A program made the translations under genes and the position numbers. Positions 28,174 to 38,134 of a stretch of 64,000 bases of DNA are shown here, one piece after another. Position 1 is the first letter of the stretch, and the number at the start of each line of letters is the position of its first letter. Source of the DNA: Schizochytrium sp. CCTCC M209059 (taxonomy: Eukaryota > Sar > Bigyra > Thraustochytrida > Thraustochytriidae); assembly GCA_000818945.1 (NCBI GenBank), contig KN805413.1, positions 231,597 to 295,596 on the forward strand. Reading direction: 5' to 3'. The notes under the pieces are model-generated. The model saw only the letters and a list, made by a program, of their open reading frames with translations. It made no database searches and had not been told where the DNA came from.

Positions 28174-28574
28174 CAGACTTTAGCGAGGCACGAGCGGTCA
28201 CGCAATACACAGGTACGGGCTCCATCGAGCAAGCCCTCGCTCGCGCAGAGGCAGACTTGCACGCGAAGTTTGAACGAGCCATGGATGAATTCATCGCCGA
28301 GAAGAAGCGCATTCTGCGCGAACACAATGTTGCTCTGCACCCCGTGGATGCAAATGTTCTGCCTGCAATGCAAGAAGATGCCAAGCCAAAAAAGCAAGTC
28401 CGCAATCCCAAGTCGCGATCAAGCCGCCGAAAGAGCATCTCCTTTGATGACATGCTCGATCTCTTTGACGAGGAAGACGCCGAAAACATGCCTCAGACGA
28501 CGAGCTCGGCAAGGGTCATGTGGAGCGCCGACGGCGTCTCTACCTCAAACACGGATACAGCAGGTCAGCAGTAA
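26712..28574 (+). CDS. Unknown protein, folded N-terminus and disordered Gln/His-rich body
   Basis: A 620-residue protein I do not recognise. Residues 1-150 look folded, with alternating beta-type strands (GRLAVTKDAIIWDG; PFVLLILQIP) and a final helix (HEVLEDLYNLVETVRASAL); a PH-like fold is conceivable but not shown. The rest is disordered, charged and Ser/Thr-rich. Near 28078-28172 the gene codes a Gln/His stretch that passes into Gln-Asp and Gln-Gly dipeptides, encoded by a CAAGAT/CAAGGT hexamer repeat. A short helix follows (EQALARAEADLHAKFERAMDEF), then a basic patch and an acidic end (FDDMLDLFDEED). The ATG has A at -3. It converges with the VPxG-motif gene, 316 bp between stops. Confidence 0.8.
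28078..28172 (+). repeat. In-frame CAG/CAT and CAAGRT repeats
   Basis: A triplet run coding Gln/His changes into hexamers coding Gln-Asp and then Gln-Gly. The unit is a multiple of three, so length changes keep the frame. Confidence 0.85.
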
Positions 28575-28890
28575 TGTACCGACCGTTATAAAACCAAAAT
28601 GCAACTTGAATCTTGATGGGATACTGGAAAAATATTGCTCGAATTTGCAAACAAGTTCTCTATCTTTTTTCTCCTGCGCACTCGGCCCACAAAGATGAAA
28701 CCGGTGTGGAAATGTAATTACATCGTCAACATTGTTTTGGTTTATATGTTTTTTTATTTGCATATATTACCACATTATCATTTCACTGTGCATCTTTGCA
28801 TCTTCAAAATTGGGGGAGAAGAAAGTTGGCACGTAAAGGGGGGGGGGGTAAACGGAGTTTTGTCGTACGTACGTAGACTTTCACGACAGA
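28575..28890. other. Spacer between convergent genes
   Basis: 316 bp, mostly A/T-rich, with a run of ten Gs near 28840-28850. Probably both 3' UTRs; no gene seen. Confidence 0.5.
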
Positions 28891-29934
28891 TTACTGTTCG
28901 AAATGAAAAGACGACTGGGCATCCGCCGTGGCGCTCGGGCGCTCTGCCGGACCCGATCCGGCGAGCTGCGCCTTGAGCGCTGCTGGTGGCACAGCGCTGC
29001 CAACGATGGGTACACTCTCGTACGCGCTCTGGGGCTGCTCGTTGGGCACCTGGTGCTTGCGCGGCGCACCCGGTCGACGCGTCATGGCGCCACCGTAAGT
29101 TGTCGCACCCGATTGCGTGGGAGCGCGACGGCTGATAACACCACCGATGGCAGGCTGCGGCGCGCGGCGCGCGGGTGCCTGCTGCGCATCAATGACAATG
29201 GCCTTGGGCTTTGGGACCTCGAACTGAATTTCAGAACCTGCGGCAGAGCCCGGGGGAACCATGACCTGCAGGTTGCGGCCGCCGGCCTGAACCACAAGCG
29301 TGTCGCCAGGCTGCTTACCCTGTGGAACCACGATCTTAAAGATCTCTACATCGGAATCTGCGACAGGGGCGAGAGCGCGCTTCAGCAGCTCGCTGCCAGA
29401 AGCTGCGTGGTTGACGGAAGCATCAAAGGATGCCTTCTTTTTGTTCCATTCCTCGCACTCGACCTTGAAGCGCTTCTTGGCTTCTGCGACTTCCTTCTCC
29501 CATTCCTCGACTTCCTCGTCGTACTTGCTCCAGCGCTGCTTGCGGATACCCTTGCCAAAATGAGGCTTCTTGGGCTCCTTGGGCTGCTCGAAGCGGCGGA
29601 AGATGGTTTCCCAGAGACGATCCTCGTGTCCAGCAAAGCTCGCGAGAATGTACTCTGAAAACTTGAGTTGCTCATGCGAGTACTCTGCTAGCTTGGACTT
29701 GAGGCGCTCCAGGTCGACGGGGTGGGCGCGCCAGCCGGCAGTTCCGACGCGGCGAACATCCCACCCGTCGTCGCAGTAGAAGAGGCCGGTCACGCGGTCC
29801 TTGTAGATATCCTGGCCGTTCTTGTTGCCAAGATAGTCCATGGCGTATCGGGACGACCGATAGTACTGCCTGTCCGACTCGCTCAGCGCCACCGCCGTCG
29901 CGCCTAGCGCCATGCCGGCCAGAAGGAACGCCAT
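28891..29934 (-). CDS. Small membrane-anchored protein with VPxG-type motif
   Basis: A 347-residue protein from the ATG at 29932-29934 (A at -3). The frame stays open further upstream, but that part is translated from a CTTT microsatellite and other leader sequence and reaches no ATG-initiated protein. The first ~18 residues are a hydrophobic segment (MAFLLAGMALGATAVALS), either signal anchor or signal peptide. A helical charged region follows (Lys/Glu/Trp-rich, about 70-190). At about 210-250 comes a two-strand motif, KIVVPQGKQPGDTLVV then LQVMVPPGSAAGSEIQFEVP, of a VPxG--PG type common in protist proteins with no firm function. The tail is Pro/Ala/Arg-rich and disordered. Role unknown. Confidence 0.8.
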   Translation of the reverse strand: MAFLLAGMALGATAVALSESDRQYYRSSRYAMDYLGNKNGQDIYKDRVTGLFYCDDGWDVRRVGTAGWRAHPVDLERLKSKLAEYSHEQLKFSEYILASFAGHEDRLWETIFRRFEQPKEPKKPHFGKGIRKQRWSKYDEEVEEWEKEVAEAKKRFKVECEEWNKKKASFDASVNHAASGSELLKRALAPVADSDVEIFKIVVPQGKQPGDTLVVQAGGRNLQVMVPPGSAAGSEIQFEVPKPKAIVIDAQQAPARRAPQPAIGGVISRRAPTQSGATTYGGAMTRRPGAPRKHQVPNEQPQSAYESVPIVGSAVPPAALKAQLAGSGPAERPSATADAQSSFHFEQ

Positions 29935-30203
29935 CGTCTCCTCCGCTGCTCGCTTGCTTGTTCTTGCTCGCTTGTTTGCTTGCTTGCTAGCTGTGCTTCT
30001 GCTTTCGCTGGTGCTGCGAGCGTTTCTTGGATTTGGGGTTTGCTTCTCTCGATGCAGCAGCTCTGCCTGAATTTTCTTTTTCTTTTTTCTTTTTCTTTTT
30101 TTTCCTTTTTTTTTCCGGCCTGCCGCGTTCGTTCCTCGTATCTTTTTTTTTAATTTCATGGAAGCAAGCATGGAAGCGAGATTTTTTGTTTTTCTTTTGT
30201 TTT

Positions 30204-30247
<44 letters not shown>
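30204..30247 (+). repeat. CTTT tetranucleotide microsatellite
   Basis: About eleven CTTT units, in the upstream region of the minus-strand VPxG gene (AAAG on its sense strand). Confidence 0.95.
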
Positions 30248-30249
<2 letters not shown>

Positions 30250-31196
30250 TTTTGTTTTGCTGGTTGGTCTGCCGTCAATCGCTGCTGGCTGATGCCGGCG
30301 AGACTCGCGTCCCTCGCGCGGCTTCCCCGCCCCCGGCGAGGCCTCCGCAGCTGCGTGCGCTCCCGTCACTGCCAGCGCAGGCAGCCGCTCCCCGCCGCGC
30401 CGCGGGCTCTCCGCGCCGGAGCATTTCCTTCGCTCGCTGCCCGGTTGCTCGCGGTTAGCCCGCGCCTCGCTGGCTCCGAGCGGCACGCGTCTCTCTCTCG
30501 CGCGCGCCAACCCACTCGTTCGTCCGCCGTCGACCTCCTCCACGGAAAGCTTTTCCGGCCGAGACCAGCGGCACTGCGCGGCCGGTCGGCCATCGCGGAG
30601 GCGGCGGTATGGCGCGCGAGGAGGGAGGGAAGGCTCTGGCGCTTGAAATCTTCAAGAAGTTTGCCTCACATTGATTGCCTTGGCCGCTTCCTGAGCCCCG
30701 CTTCGAGCACGAGAAGATTTAGGAAACAGAGTCTAACACGTATGTAGGAAACAAGGGACGCGCGGAGCCTGGCCGCGACCCGACAGACACCACGCGACGC
30801 CGTGCATGCCCGCCGCCGCGTCCGCCGGCTCCGGCCAGTCTCGGCGGCCCCCGGCTGCGTCGCGGCGTGGCGCACGCCGGACGATGGCACTCGGTCCCGG
30901 GTGGGCGGACCACGCCGCAGCGGGCTCAGTGTGGCCTCGTATCTTTCGCCGGTCCGTCTTTCCCCGGCCCGGTCTGTGTGTCTGTCTGTTTGACCTGCGA
31001 CTACGGAGTCAGTGAAGACGGAAAGGAAAGCGCGGTCGGAGGCGGCCTCTCCGCCAGTCGCGCGGCGCGACCGGCGACGCGACGCAGCGCGGTGCAGGGG
31101 CGAGCGAAAGCCGGCGCCCGAGAGTCAGGCGGACGGCGAGGCGCGCGACGCTCGCCAGCGCCGGCGATTGGCCACGATGGAGGAGCAGGCCAGGCC

Positions 31197-31221
31197 GGCG
31201 AGGCGAGGCGAGGCGAGGCGA
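31197..31221 (+). repeat. GGCGA pentanucleotide microsatellite
   Basis: Five copies of GGCGA. The same unit recurs at 39031-39061. Confidence 0.9.
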
Positions 31222-31326
31222 CGCAAAGCCACGCCATGCCTGCCTACATGCACGCCGCGCAGCGAACGCCGCCGCTCCTGAAACGCCGAGGACGCGGAGG
31301 CGAGGCGAGGCTGCGTCGCTGCGATG

Positions 31327-31404
31327 CTTCGCTTTGGCTTTCCTGGCGTGGCCTCGGCTTTCCTGGCTTGGCCTCGGCTTTCCTGGCTTCGCCTTGGCTT
31401 TCCC
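31327..31404 (+). repeat. Imperfect ~18-bp minisatellite
   Basis: About four imperfect copies of a unit like GGCTTTCCTGGCTTGGCC, in the GC-rich interval. Copies differ at one to three bases. Confidence 0.8.
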
Positions 31405-31902
31405 AGCTTGGCTGCGCTCGGCGAGGGCCGCGGAAAGATGGCGCGCAGAAAGTGGTCCGGCCTGGCGGGGTGGCGTACGCCGAGGCGGCGCCGCTGCGAG
31501 CGAGCGCAGCGCGTACAAAAGGAGCTGGCCGGCCAGCCCGAGGTCCTGCTCGCCGCGGCCGCAGTCGCTCGCGGAGGAGGTGCTGGCGGAGACGGAGGTC
31601 GCAGGCGCGCTGCGCGACTTGGGACCGTGCAGCCTGGGCGGTCGGTATCCTGGCAGCGGCAGTGGTCGTCACAGAGGTCCCGCGCTGAGGTGAGCGAGAG
31701 AGAGAGCGGGGCGGGTGAAAGAACGATGAGTCGCCGCCGACTGGCCGCACCGCGCTGACTGATATGCAAAAAGGCATGCAATCGGCGGGGTCCGCGTTCT
31801 ACGAACTCGCGGGCGATGCGTGCATCAGCACAGCACGCTGTGCTGCTGCAGCTGGTGGCGGTGAGGATGATGAACGCAACACGACGCAACGCATCGCAGC
31901 GT

Positions 31903-31952
31903 AACGCAACGCAACGCAACGCAACGCAACGCAACGCAACGCAACGCAACGC
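31903..31952 (+). repeat. GCAAC pentanucleotide microsatellite
   Basis: About ten perfect AACGC/GCAAC units, with degenerate copies just upstream from about 31873. Confidence 0.95.
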
Positions 31953-32546
31953 GCGCATGCGGTGAGTGACGCGCGCAAGGGACGGGTGGAGCACGGTGGC
32001 GGCAACGAGGATTGCACAAACGAATGCGTCCCATCGTTCGACGCAGGAGCACGAGCACGAGCACGAGCACGAAGAGGAGGAGGAGAAGGAGGTCGCGTCT
32101 CTGTCGCTGCAGCTAGCAGTAGTGCAGCAAAACAAAGTAAAAAGGAAAAGTCTGGCTGCAAAGAGAGACAGAAAGAAAGAAGGAAAACAGCAAAACAGTC
32201 ATCTCGGAATGGTTGGTCGAAGTTGCCAAAGAATCTTCGGAGGTAGTACTACCACACGCGACCGACTGCGCCACTCGCACCGGTGTCGCTGTCGCGGATT
32301 TTGCGCGAACTTGTCTTCTACCATCTCCGAGTCCTTTGCTCGTGTGGCTGGCTGGGGACGCACGGAGGTCGCCCCCGATAGCGAGTGAGTGAGCGAGTTC
32401 GTCTTGCTTTCTTACAATCCACCGCCCATGCCACTCAAGAGAAACAAATTGCTTGCTGTGCTGTGCTGTGCTGTATTGAGGCATGCACTTCGGGAGCCTC
32501 GCTGTTGCGTTCTGTGAATGTGCCGTCGATCTGGGCACAGCGACAT

Positions 32547-32598
32547 CTGCTGCTGCTGCTTGCAGCAGCAGCAACAGCAGCAGCAGCAGCAGCAGCGC
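32547..32598 (+). repeat. CTG tract facing a CAG tract (hairpin-forming)
   Basis: Four CTG units are followed after two bases by GCA units and then a longer CAG run. Bases 32548-32559 and 32562-32573 form a perfect 12-bp inverted repeat with a 2-base loop. Confidence 0.85.
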
Positions 32599-33767
32599 AA
32601 GGGGCTGCAGTCCTCAGTCTCCCGACAAAGGAAAGAGAAGAGATGAACCGCCAACTAAAAAAGTTTTCGCAGCAATCATTGTTGTGCGTCATCAGTTGAT
32701 TCGACAGCGTCAGCGAATCCGTCTGCGACACGCGATACGCTGACGCACACACGCGAAATAGTTCTTGCCGTGTCCCAGCCGAACCACGCGTCGCGCTGGT
32801 CGCCGCACTGCACCGCGCCGATCGGCGATCGCAGTCGCCATGGTCGAGAGGAGAGAGAACGGGACAAAAACATGGTCGGCGCAGAAAAGAAGAGAGTTGT
32901 CGGTCGACGCGTGGGGTGGTGACGCGTTAGCAACAGCAACAGCTCTCTTGGCAAGAGAGCGCCGCATGCGGGAGGTGCGTCACCCAGCTCCATCTCTTTT
33001 TCTGGAAAAGTAAAACAGTGACGTGGCGAGGCCAAGTATACTGACTCGATGGTCGGATCATCTGTATGGCATTGCTGGCAAGAAAATGTGGCAGTATCTG
33101 TGGCTCGCAGTAGCAGCGCACAAAGACCAGGGTGATGACGCGGAGGGGAATGACGAGCTTCTTGTTTAATTCACCCTTTTTAGGGCTACGTCACTCCTTA
33201 GAGAGATCCTGTCTGCACTTACAGTCAGTTGACTGGCAAGCAGAGTTTGCGCCTGGTTTACTCGACGTGGAAAAGCTGTTTTTCTTGGCTTGTAAACGAC
33301 GAAGAGAAAAGTGAAAAAAAAACAATTCACCAATCCCACAACAAACACGCCGCTGTCGCTGACGCTGTTGTGATTACTACAGTATTGATGGCACGATTGG
33401 GGAAGACCCGCTGCCGCTTGCGCACCGCCCTCTGTCTCGTCCTCCTCAATGAGACAATAGCCACCTGCCAAATGCCAGCAGCAGCAGCAGCGTTAACTAA
33501 CAGGAGGCAGCAGTAACAGGATAAATTTGATACAACGTATTGTCAACATTAGTTGACAAAGATGGTCGGTCACTCGCCGCGGTGGGCGGTTTGGCGGCTC
33601 CAACGTTTTATTGCACTCTGTGACTCTCGCGAACACACCATGGAGCGAGCTCGAGCTCAGGGCTGTAAAGCGCAGACAGGCCCGCAAATAGGCAGACGGG
33701 CAGAGTGCAGAGCGCAGACGTTTTGCCAAAGTCCTTTTGCGGTGGTCGCAAGCCCCTCTGGCTCAGC

Positions 33768-35083
33768 ATGAAGCGAGCAAGGAGAGCGCTGAGCGTGCAG
33801 GGCGCCGTCGTGGATGGCCTCGTCGACGATGGTCGTGACCTTGACCACGACGAAGACGGAGAGGCAATAAGTCTGAGCGAGGACCCTGGTATGCACTTGA
33901 TGAGCGGTGGCCAGGACACCTGCAATGGCTTCGAAGTACCCAAAGATCAGGTCCTCAACACACTCGCCGTCGACAAAACGCGCAAAGCAGCCAGCCCAGG
34001 AAATGTGGTTGTCAGGGCACACACATGCACGAATCGTGCGCGGCATGCAGGTCAAGGAATTTGCCTGAGCTGTATTACCTCGCGCAACACCTACAGAAGG
34101 TATATTCGCACAATTGCACACGTGGCAAGAGACAAATTTGATACCAGCCTCGAAGACCTCATGGCCATGTCCAAGTTCCAACTTTTGCACAAACTAGCTG
34201 CACGTATGACCACTATTGAAAAGTCCGTCAAGGAAGAAAAACGTAAGATGGAGCAAGTGCAAAAGTCCACCTTTCCACCCATCGCGGCGCTTGTGCGCTA
34301 CCTGGAGAATGAAGGTTTGCTGCCCGAAACCTGCTTCTTTTACAAGTTTCTCTATGTCACGCTACACTATTGGCGGCGAATCCTAGAAAAGGGGGCGCGT
34401 GGTTGGGTGTGGGATCGATGCAAGTTTGGGGCCGAGGTTTTAACCTTCTTTATTGGTCTTCGCAAGCTTGAGGGCGGCCGTCGAGCGTGTCGCTATCTCA
34501 TTAGCGAAAATGAAAAAACCATCAAACCCCGCGCCTCTGGACCGACTTTCGATCCGCACGATGTGCGGATTCCCATCCCTCCGTTGCCGACGCTGGAGGC
34601 ACGCATTCTGCAGGAAAAGAAGGAGTCACACCGTGAGATCTTGGGTGGGACCGCCGAAGACGGCACGAACACCAACACGCACGAGGAAGTCAGCGGTACG
34701 CACGAGACTTCACAAACCGATGATTCTCACAGTATACAAGAGACGCAGCAGAAGCAGCCGCAGACGCAGCAGACGCAGCAACCTCTCCATGTACATTCTC
34801 ACGATGATCAGCAACATGAGGACCATCAACAAAACCGCCACCGCCATCACCACCACCACAATGTTCTACAAGAGCCCCCGCGCCCGCCAGAACAGCTGTC
34901 ATCTCATTCTTCGCTACCGCAGCAACGGCAAAACTCTCACGATTTACCAAGCTTTACCATCGCGCCGCAGGCATCTGAGCACGAGCTCAATGCCAGCCAG
35001 CAAATGCACCATCAGAATCAACGCCAGCAGCATCTCGATCAGCACCAGCTTCAAACTGAGCTCATAAATCAATTACCCTCTCT

Positions 35084-35123
<40 letters not shown>

Positions 35124-35172
35124 CAACAGCCACATGTTCTCACAACTGTACTTCAACAGCGTCAGCAACAGC

Positions 35173-35216
<44 letters not shown>

Positions 35217-35249
35217 GGACAACTACCACAAGATGACCAGCCGCAATAG
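33768..35249 (+). CDS. Unknown poly-Q protein with Cys-rich and helical core
   Basis: A 493-residue protein from the ATG at 33768 (A at -3); upstream the frame only reaches a GTG. The N-terminus is acidic. Around residues 85-105 is a possible small metal site (HTCTN, GICLSC). A helical core at about 115-290 contains LEDLMAMSKFQLLHKLAARM, a lysine-rich coiled segment, then LHYWRRILEKGARGWVWD, FFIGLRKLEGGRRACRYL and IPPLPTLEARI. The last two vaguely recall the region before the catalytic core of some THAP/P-element-type transposases, but no catalytic domain follows and I make no assignment. The C-terminal 200 residues are Gln/His-rich, with poly-Q tracts coded by CAG then CAA. It converges with the WW-PH gene with 131 bp between stops. 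Confidence 0.75.
35083..35217 (+). repeat. CAG/CAA repeats coding poly-glutamine
   Basis: Two tracts at the 3' end of the unknown poly-Q gene. The first is mainly CAG ending in CAA; the second is almost entirely CAA. Confidence 0.95.
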
Positions 35250-35380
35250 TAGCACCAGACCCAAGCAAATTGTCTTTATATCGCCCACTCTAAATGCAGC
35301 AAGACGCTCCACTCGCCAATTGATTGAGCACGCTCTGCCTGCGATGATTGAAGATTGTCTATATTCTCTTTCAAGTTGCA

Positions 35381-36646
35381 CTACTCGGCTACGCTAAGAA
35401 AACGTCGTCCTGAGAGCATCTTGTCCAAAGACTTGACAAAGGAACGTGATACAATGTGGGGGGCCATGGCCTCCATACACTTGTGTTTCTTGTCAACATC
35501 GTCGCAGCGAATGTTCCACACGCGCGTGGAAGCGTCAGGGTTGACCGGAATCAAACGGATGCCCAGATTGTCCTGCAGCATTTCTTCTAAACGGTAGGTG
35601 GCTAGTGCCGTCCACCTTCCCTTGAGCGGCATGGCGCCGCTAGCATACTCCTTGAAAGAGCGGAACCATCCCAGTTCCCCATGCTTGAGTACCATGAAGC
35701 GTCTCTTCCAAGACTTGCGTCCAAAGACCGTGGTTCCTCCGCCCTCTTTCATGACGTAGTCATGATACTCTCCTTCGGCATATTCGGTCGGTGCATCCCC
35801 TAAAGAGCCTCGCGAGAGACGACCAAAGCCACGCGTGCCAGACGAACTAGTATTGGTTGTTGCGGTCGAAGAAGATGAAGAGCTTGACGAGGAGGAGGAG
35901 GAGGAGGAGGAGGATGACGCTCCTCGCGCTCGCGAGTCTGCCTCGCCATGTGTTCCTTTGACAGCTGATTGAAGATGACGAGCCTGCATACTGTCGGTCA
36001 ACGATACTTTGGAAGGCGAGTCTGATGCGTTCGTCTCTACACCGTTGTCGAGAACTTTCGATTCTTCGATCTCGTGTTCTTCGCTTCGGCCTTTAGAGAT
36101 TGTATTTCTGGATAGGTCTGCGTGCTTCTCTCTTGCTTGCTTTGAAGATTCGATCGCTTCGTTTGTAACATCGCTCTCATCTTCACCTGAAGGTTTCCGC
36201 CACACGGACTTGCGCTTTTGTACGTGATAATAAAATGTCCTTCCTGTCGTGTTGTCAATGCATTCAAGCCAGGATGTTGTTGCTGTTGACGTCGCAGGAT
36301 GTTCCCAGGTAGAGAGATTGATCTCGGCATTGAAGTAGAACTTTTCGCCCGAGTCAGGATCTACAGACTCGAGCCAATCGTCTGGACCTTGAGGTAACTC
36401 CCATACAGAAGTGCCTGACGCATGTTCGTAAAAGAATGATCGATCTTCGTCGTCTTGGCAATGCACCCAAATGCGCAGTTGTCGCCTAGCTGAGTTGGTG
36501 CGCATCTCCTTGGCAGACACCCGGACCGTCTTTTGCTCGATGTGCGCGGCACGAGACGCCACCACTGCTGCTGCTCCTGCTGCTCCTGCCGCTCCTGCTG
36601 CTCCTGCTGCTCCTGCCGCTCCTGCAGCTCCAGTAAACGAAGCCAT
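35381..36646 (-). CDS. Adaptor with three WW domains and a C-terminal PH domain
   Basis: A 421-residue protein. Residues 6-26 are a Gly-Ala-Ala repeat. Three closely packed WW domains follow at about 60-86 (W--CQDDEDRSFFYEH-SGTSVWELP), 91-117 (WLESVDPDSGEKFYFN-STWEHP) and 126-152 (WLECIDNTTGRTFYYH-SVWRKP), each with the two tryptophans and the Tyr/Phe block. A Ser-rich disordered linker contains a long poly-Ser run (TCC-type repeat near 35885-35915). A PH domain fills about residues 296-410 (SWKRRFMVLKHGELGWF, and the closing RVWNIRCDD helix region). WW domains bind Pro-rich ligands and PH domains bind phosphoinositides or proteins, so this is probably a membrane-recruited adaptor; partners are unknown. 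The ATG has G at -3. It is head-to-head with the gene at 37166. Confidence 0.9.
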   Translation of the reverse strand: MASFTGAAGAAGAAGAAGAAGAAGAAAVVASRAAHIEQKTVRVSAKEMRTNSARRQLRIWVHCQDDEDRSFFYEHASGTSVWELPQGPDDWLESVDPDSGEKFYFNAEINLSTWEHPATSTATTSWLECIDNTTGRTFYYHVQKRKSVWRKPSGEDESDVTNEAIESSKQAREKHADLSRNTISKGRSEEHEIEESKVLDNGVETNASDSPSKVSLTDSMQARHLQSAVKGTHGEADSRARGASSSSSSSSSSSSSSSSSTATTNTSSSGTRGFGRLSRGSLGDAPTEYAEGEYHDYVMKEGGGTTVFGRKSWKRRFMVLKHGELGWFRSFKEYASGAMPLKGRWTALATYRLEEMLQDNLGIRLIPVNPDASTRVWNIRCDDVDKKHKCMEAMAPHIVSRSFVKSLDKMLSGRRFLSVAE

Positions 36647-37165
36647 CGCGTAACGAGCGCGTCGGCGAGATTTCGCGTTCGGCCCCGCCGCCCCGTGCGG
36701 GCACTACGACGAAGTTCACTCTGCTTCTATGTTGTCGAGCGCGCAAATTATGCCACCAGCGCGCTGCTGGACGCAAAAAAATGGAGAGTCCTCTTCTTCT
36801 TCTTCCTCTTCTTGCAGCGCGGATAAGAAAGGCGCGCGTGAAGCCCCGCCATAAATGGATCCTGTCCACAACTTGGTGCGGACATCTTCATATGTAGTAT
36901 ATGCGATTTTATACATAGTACTATAGTGCAACTCTGGAGTTTGTAGTATTTGTTTTGTGCACAAAAGGAGCCCAATCAAGGTGCCCAAAAGTTCTTGGGA
37001 GGTCTGGGGAAAAAAAATTGTAACGGATAAGAGTGCACCAGGGTCTGTGAACCCAACCATCCGCCCGCCCGCCTACACAAAGAGGCAGCAAATTAGTAGC
37101 CTTGTTGCCGGGGCGGGCGGGATCGCTCGCCATTAACGAACGTTGGAGGAGCGACATGCAGCGCT
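36647..37165. other. Divergent promoter region
   Basis: 519 bp between the WW-PH gene and the plus-strand poly-Q gene. A/T-rich around 36880-37020, GC-richer at both ends. It probably holds both promoters. Confidence 0.5.
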
Positions 37166-37227
37166 ATGCAAGCGCAGTCGCGCCAGGGGAGGGGCCACAC
37201 CTCCAAAAAGAGATTCTCGAGGAATAA
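37156..37227 (+). promoter_or_regulatory. Upstream ORF overlapping the main start
   Basis: An ATG at 37156 (G at -3) lies ten bases before the main ATG in another frame and reads 23 codons to a TAA at 37225-37227. If translated it would compete with the main start at 37166. Whether it is in the mRNA is unknown. Confidence 0.45.
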
Positions 37228-38087
37228 AGATGTCGCGCGGAGGAGCCGCTACTTGGAGACAGAAAGGCGATTGCATGCAGAAAATTTCGCCCTTGCGACC
37301 CGCATTGCTGCTGTCAAGACGTCGTACGATTATGTCAAACAGCATAAGCGCCGCGAAAGTGAACAAGCTAAGATTTTGCGCCGCAAACTAGAAAGTTTGC
37401 GCATTGCACCCTTATCAGCATCGTCATCGCTCCGAACATATGAAAACAAAGCAAAGCGGAAAGCGCAAATAGCGGATGCGCGCCAGCACAGACTGCCATC
37501 TCAAGTGCAAACTTTACATTGGTCGAAAGAAGTTCTGCGTAGACCAAAGCGCAAAAAGGATGGTCTGTCCATTGAGCGAGGCTTCAAATTTAGACTGCAC
37601 CAGGAAGGAATCTGCATGAATGGTTGTCGCAAGCTCGTCTCCATATACGAAGTAGTAAGCAGCCAAACTGCTGCAGCAGAGACATACACTTCCGTTTTGG
37701 AAATTGAAGTGTACGACCAGGAGACATCTTGTTCGCAACGCATTTCAGTCGACGCTGCCACGGTGCGGGCTACGCTTGGACGCGAGGTAGACCTCGACTC
37801 CAAAGCGCGACTGACGGTTTGCAAGTCTCTTGTGAGGAAACTGCACAGCTTTCCTCTTGATGGGGAGAGCAAGGTGATTTTACTCGCGGCAGAACGGTCG
37901 AAAAAACAAACTCTTTCAGTTCGAAACAAGCATAGTTCTGCTCCTTTGGTCCAGTCCGAGACTCTTTTGCGTGCTCTGGCCGTGCTGGAGACGAGGGCGA
38001 TCACTGAGAACGAATCGTTAGGAGATTTCATCGCCAAACACCGTAAACCATGGGGTGTTGGCATTGCAAGCATTCTCGCATCGAAGA

Positions 38088-38134
<47 letters not shown>

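Larger units (their letters stand above)
29935..33767. other. 3.8 kb gene-poor, GC- and repeat-rich interval
   Basis: No credible gene. From about 30290 to 31800 the DNA is very GC-rich and nearly every frame on both strands is open, giving overlapping Arg/Ala/Pro-rich translations, which is what composition alone produces. Several microsatellites and one imperfect minisatellite are listed separately. It lies between two divergently oriented genes and could carry both promoters, a non-coding RNA, or unannotated small exons; none can be shown from sequence. Confidence 0.6.

Noticed and set aside
29935..30543. N-terminal extension of the VPxG protein
   Set aside because: It begins at a GTG, passes through the CTTT microsatellite (Lys/Arg/Glu repeats), and a good ATG with hydrophobic segment lies downstream.
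30867..32135. Several overlapping Arg/Ala/Pro-rich frames on both strands
   Set aside because: All frames are open because of GC richness; sequences are low-complexity, overlap one another and include microsatellites.
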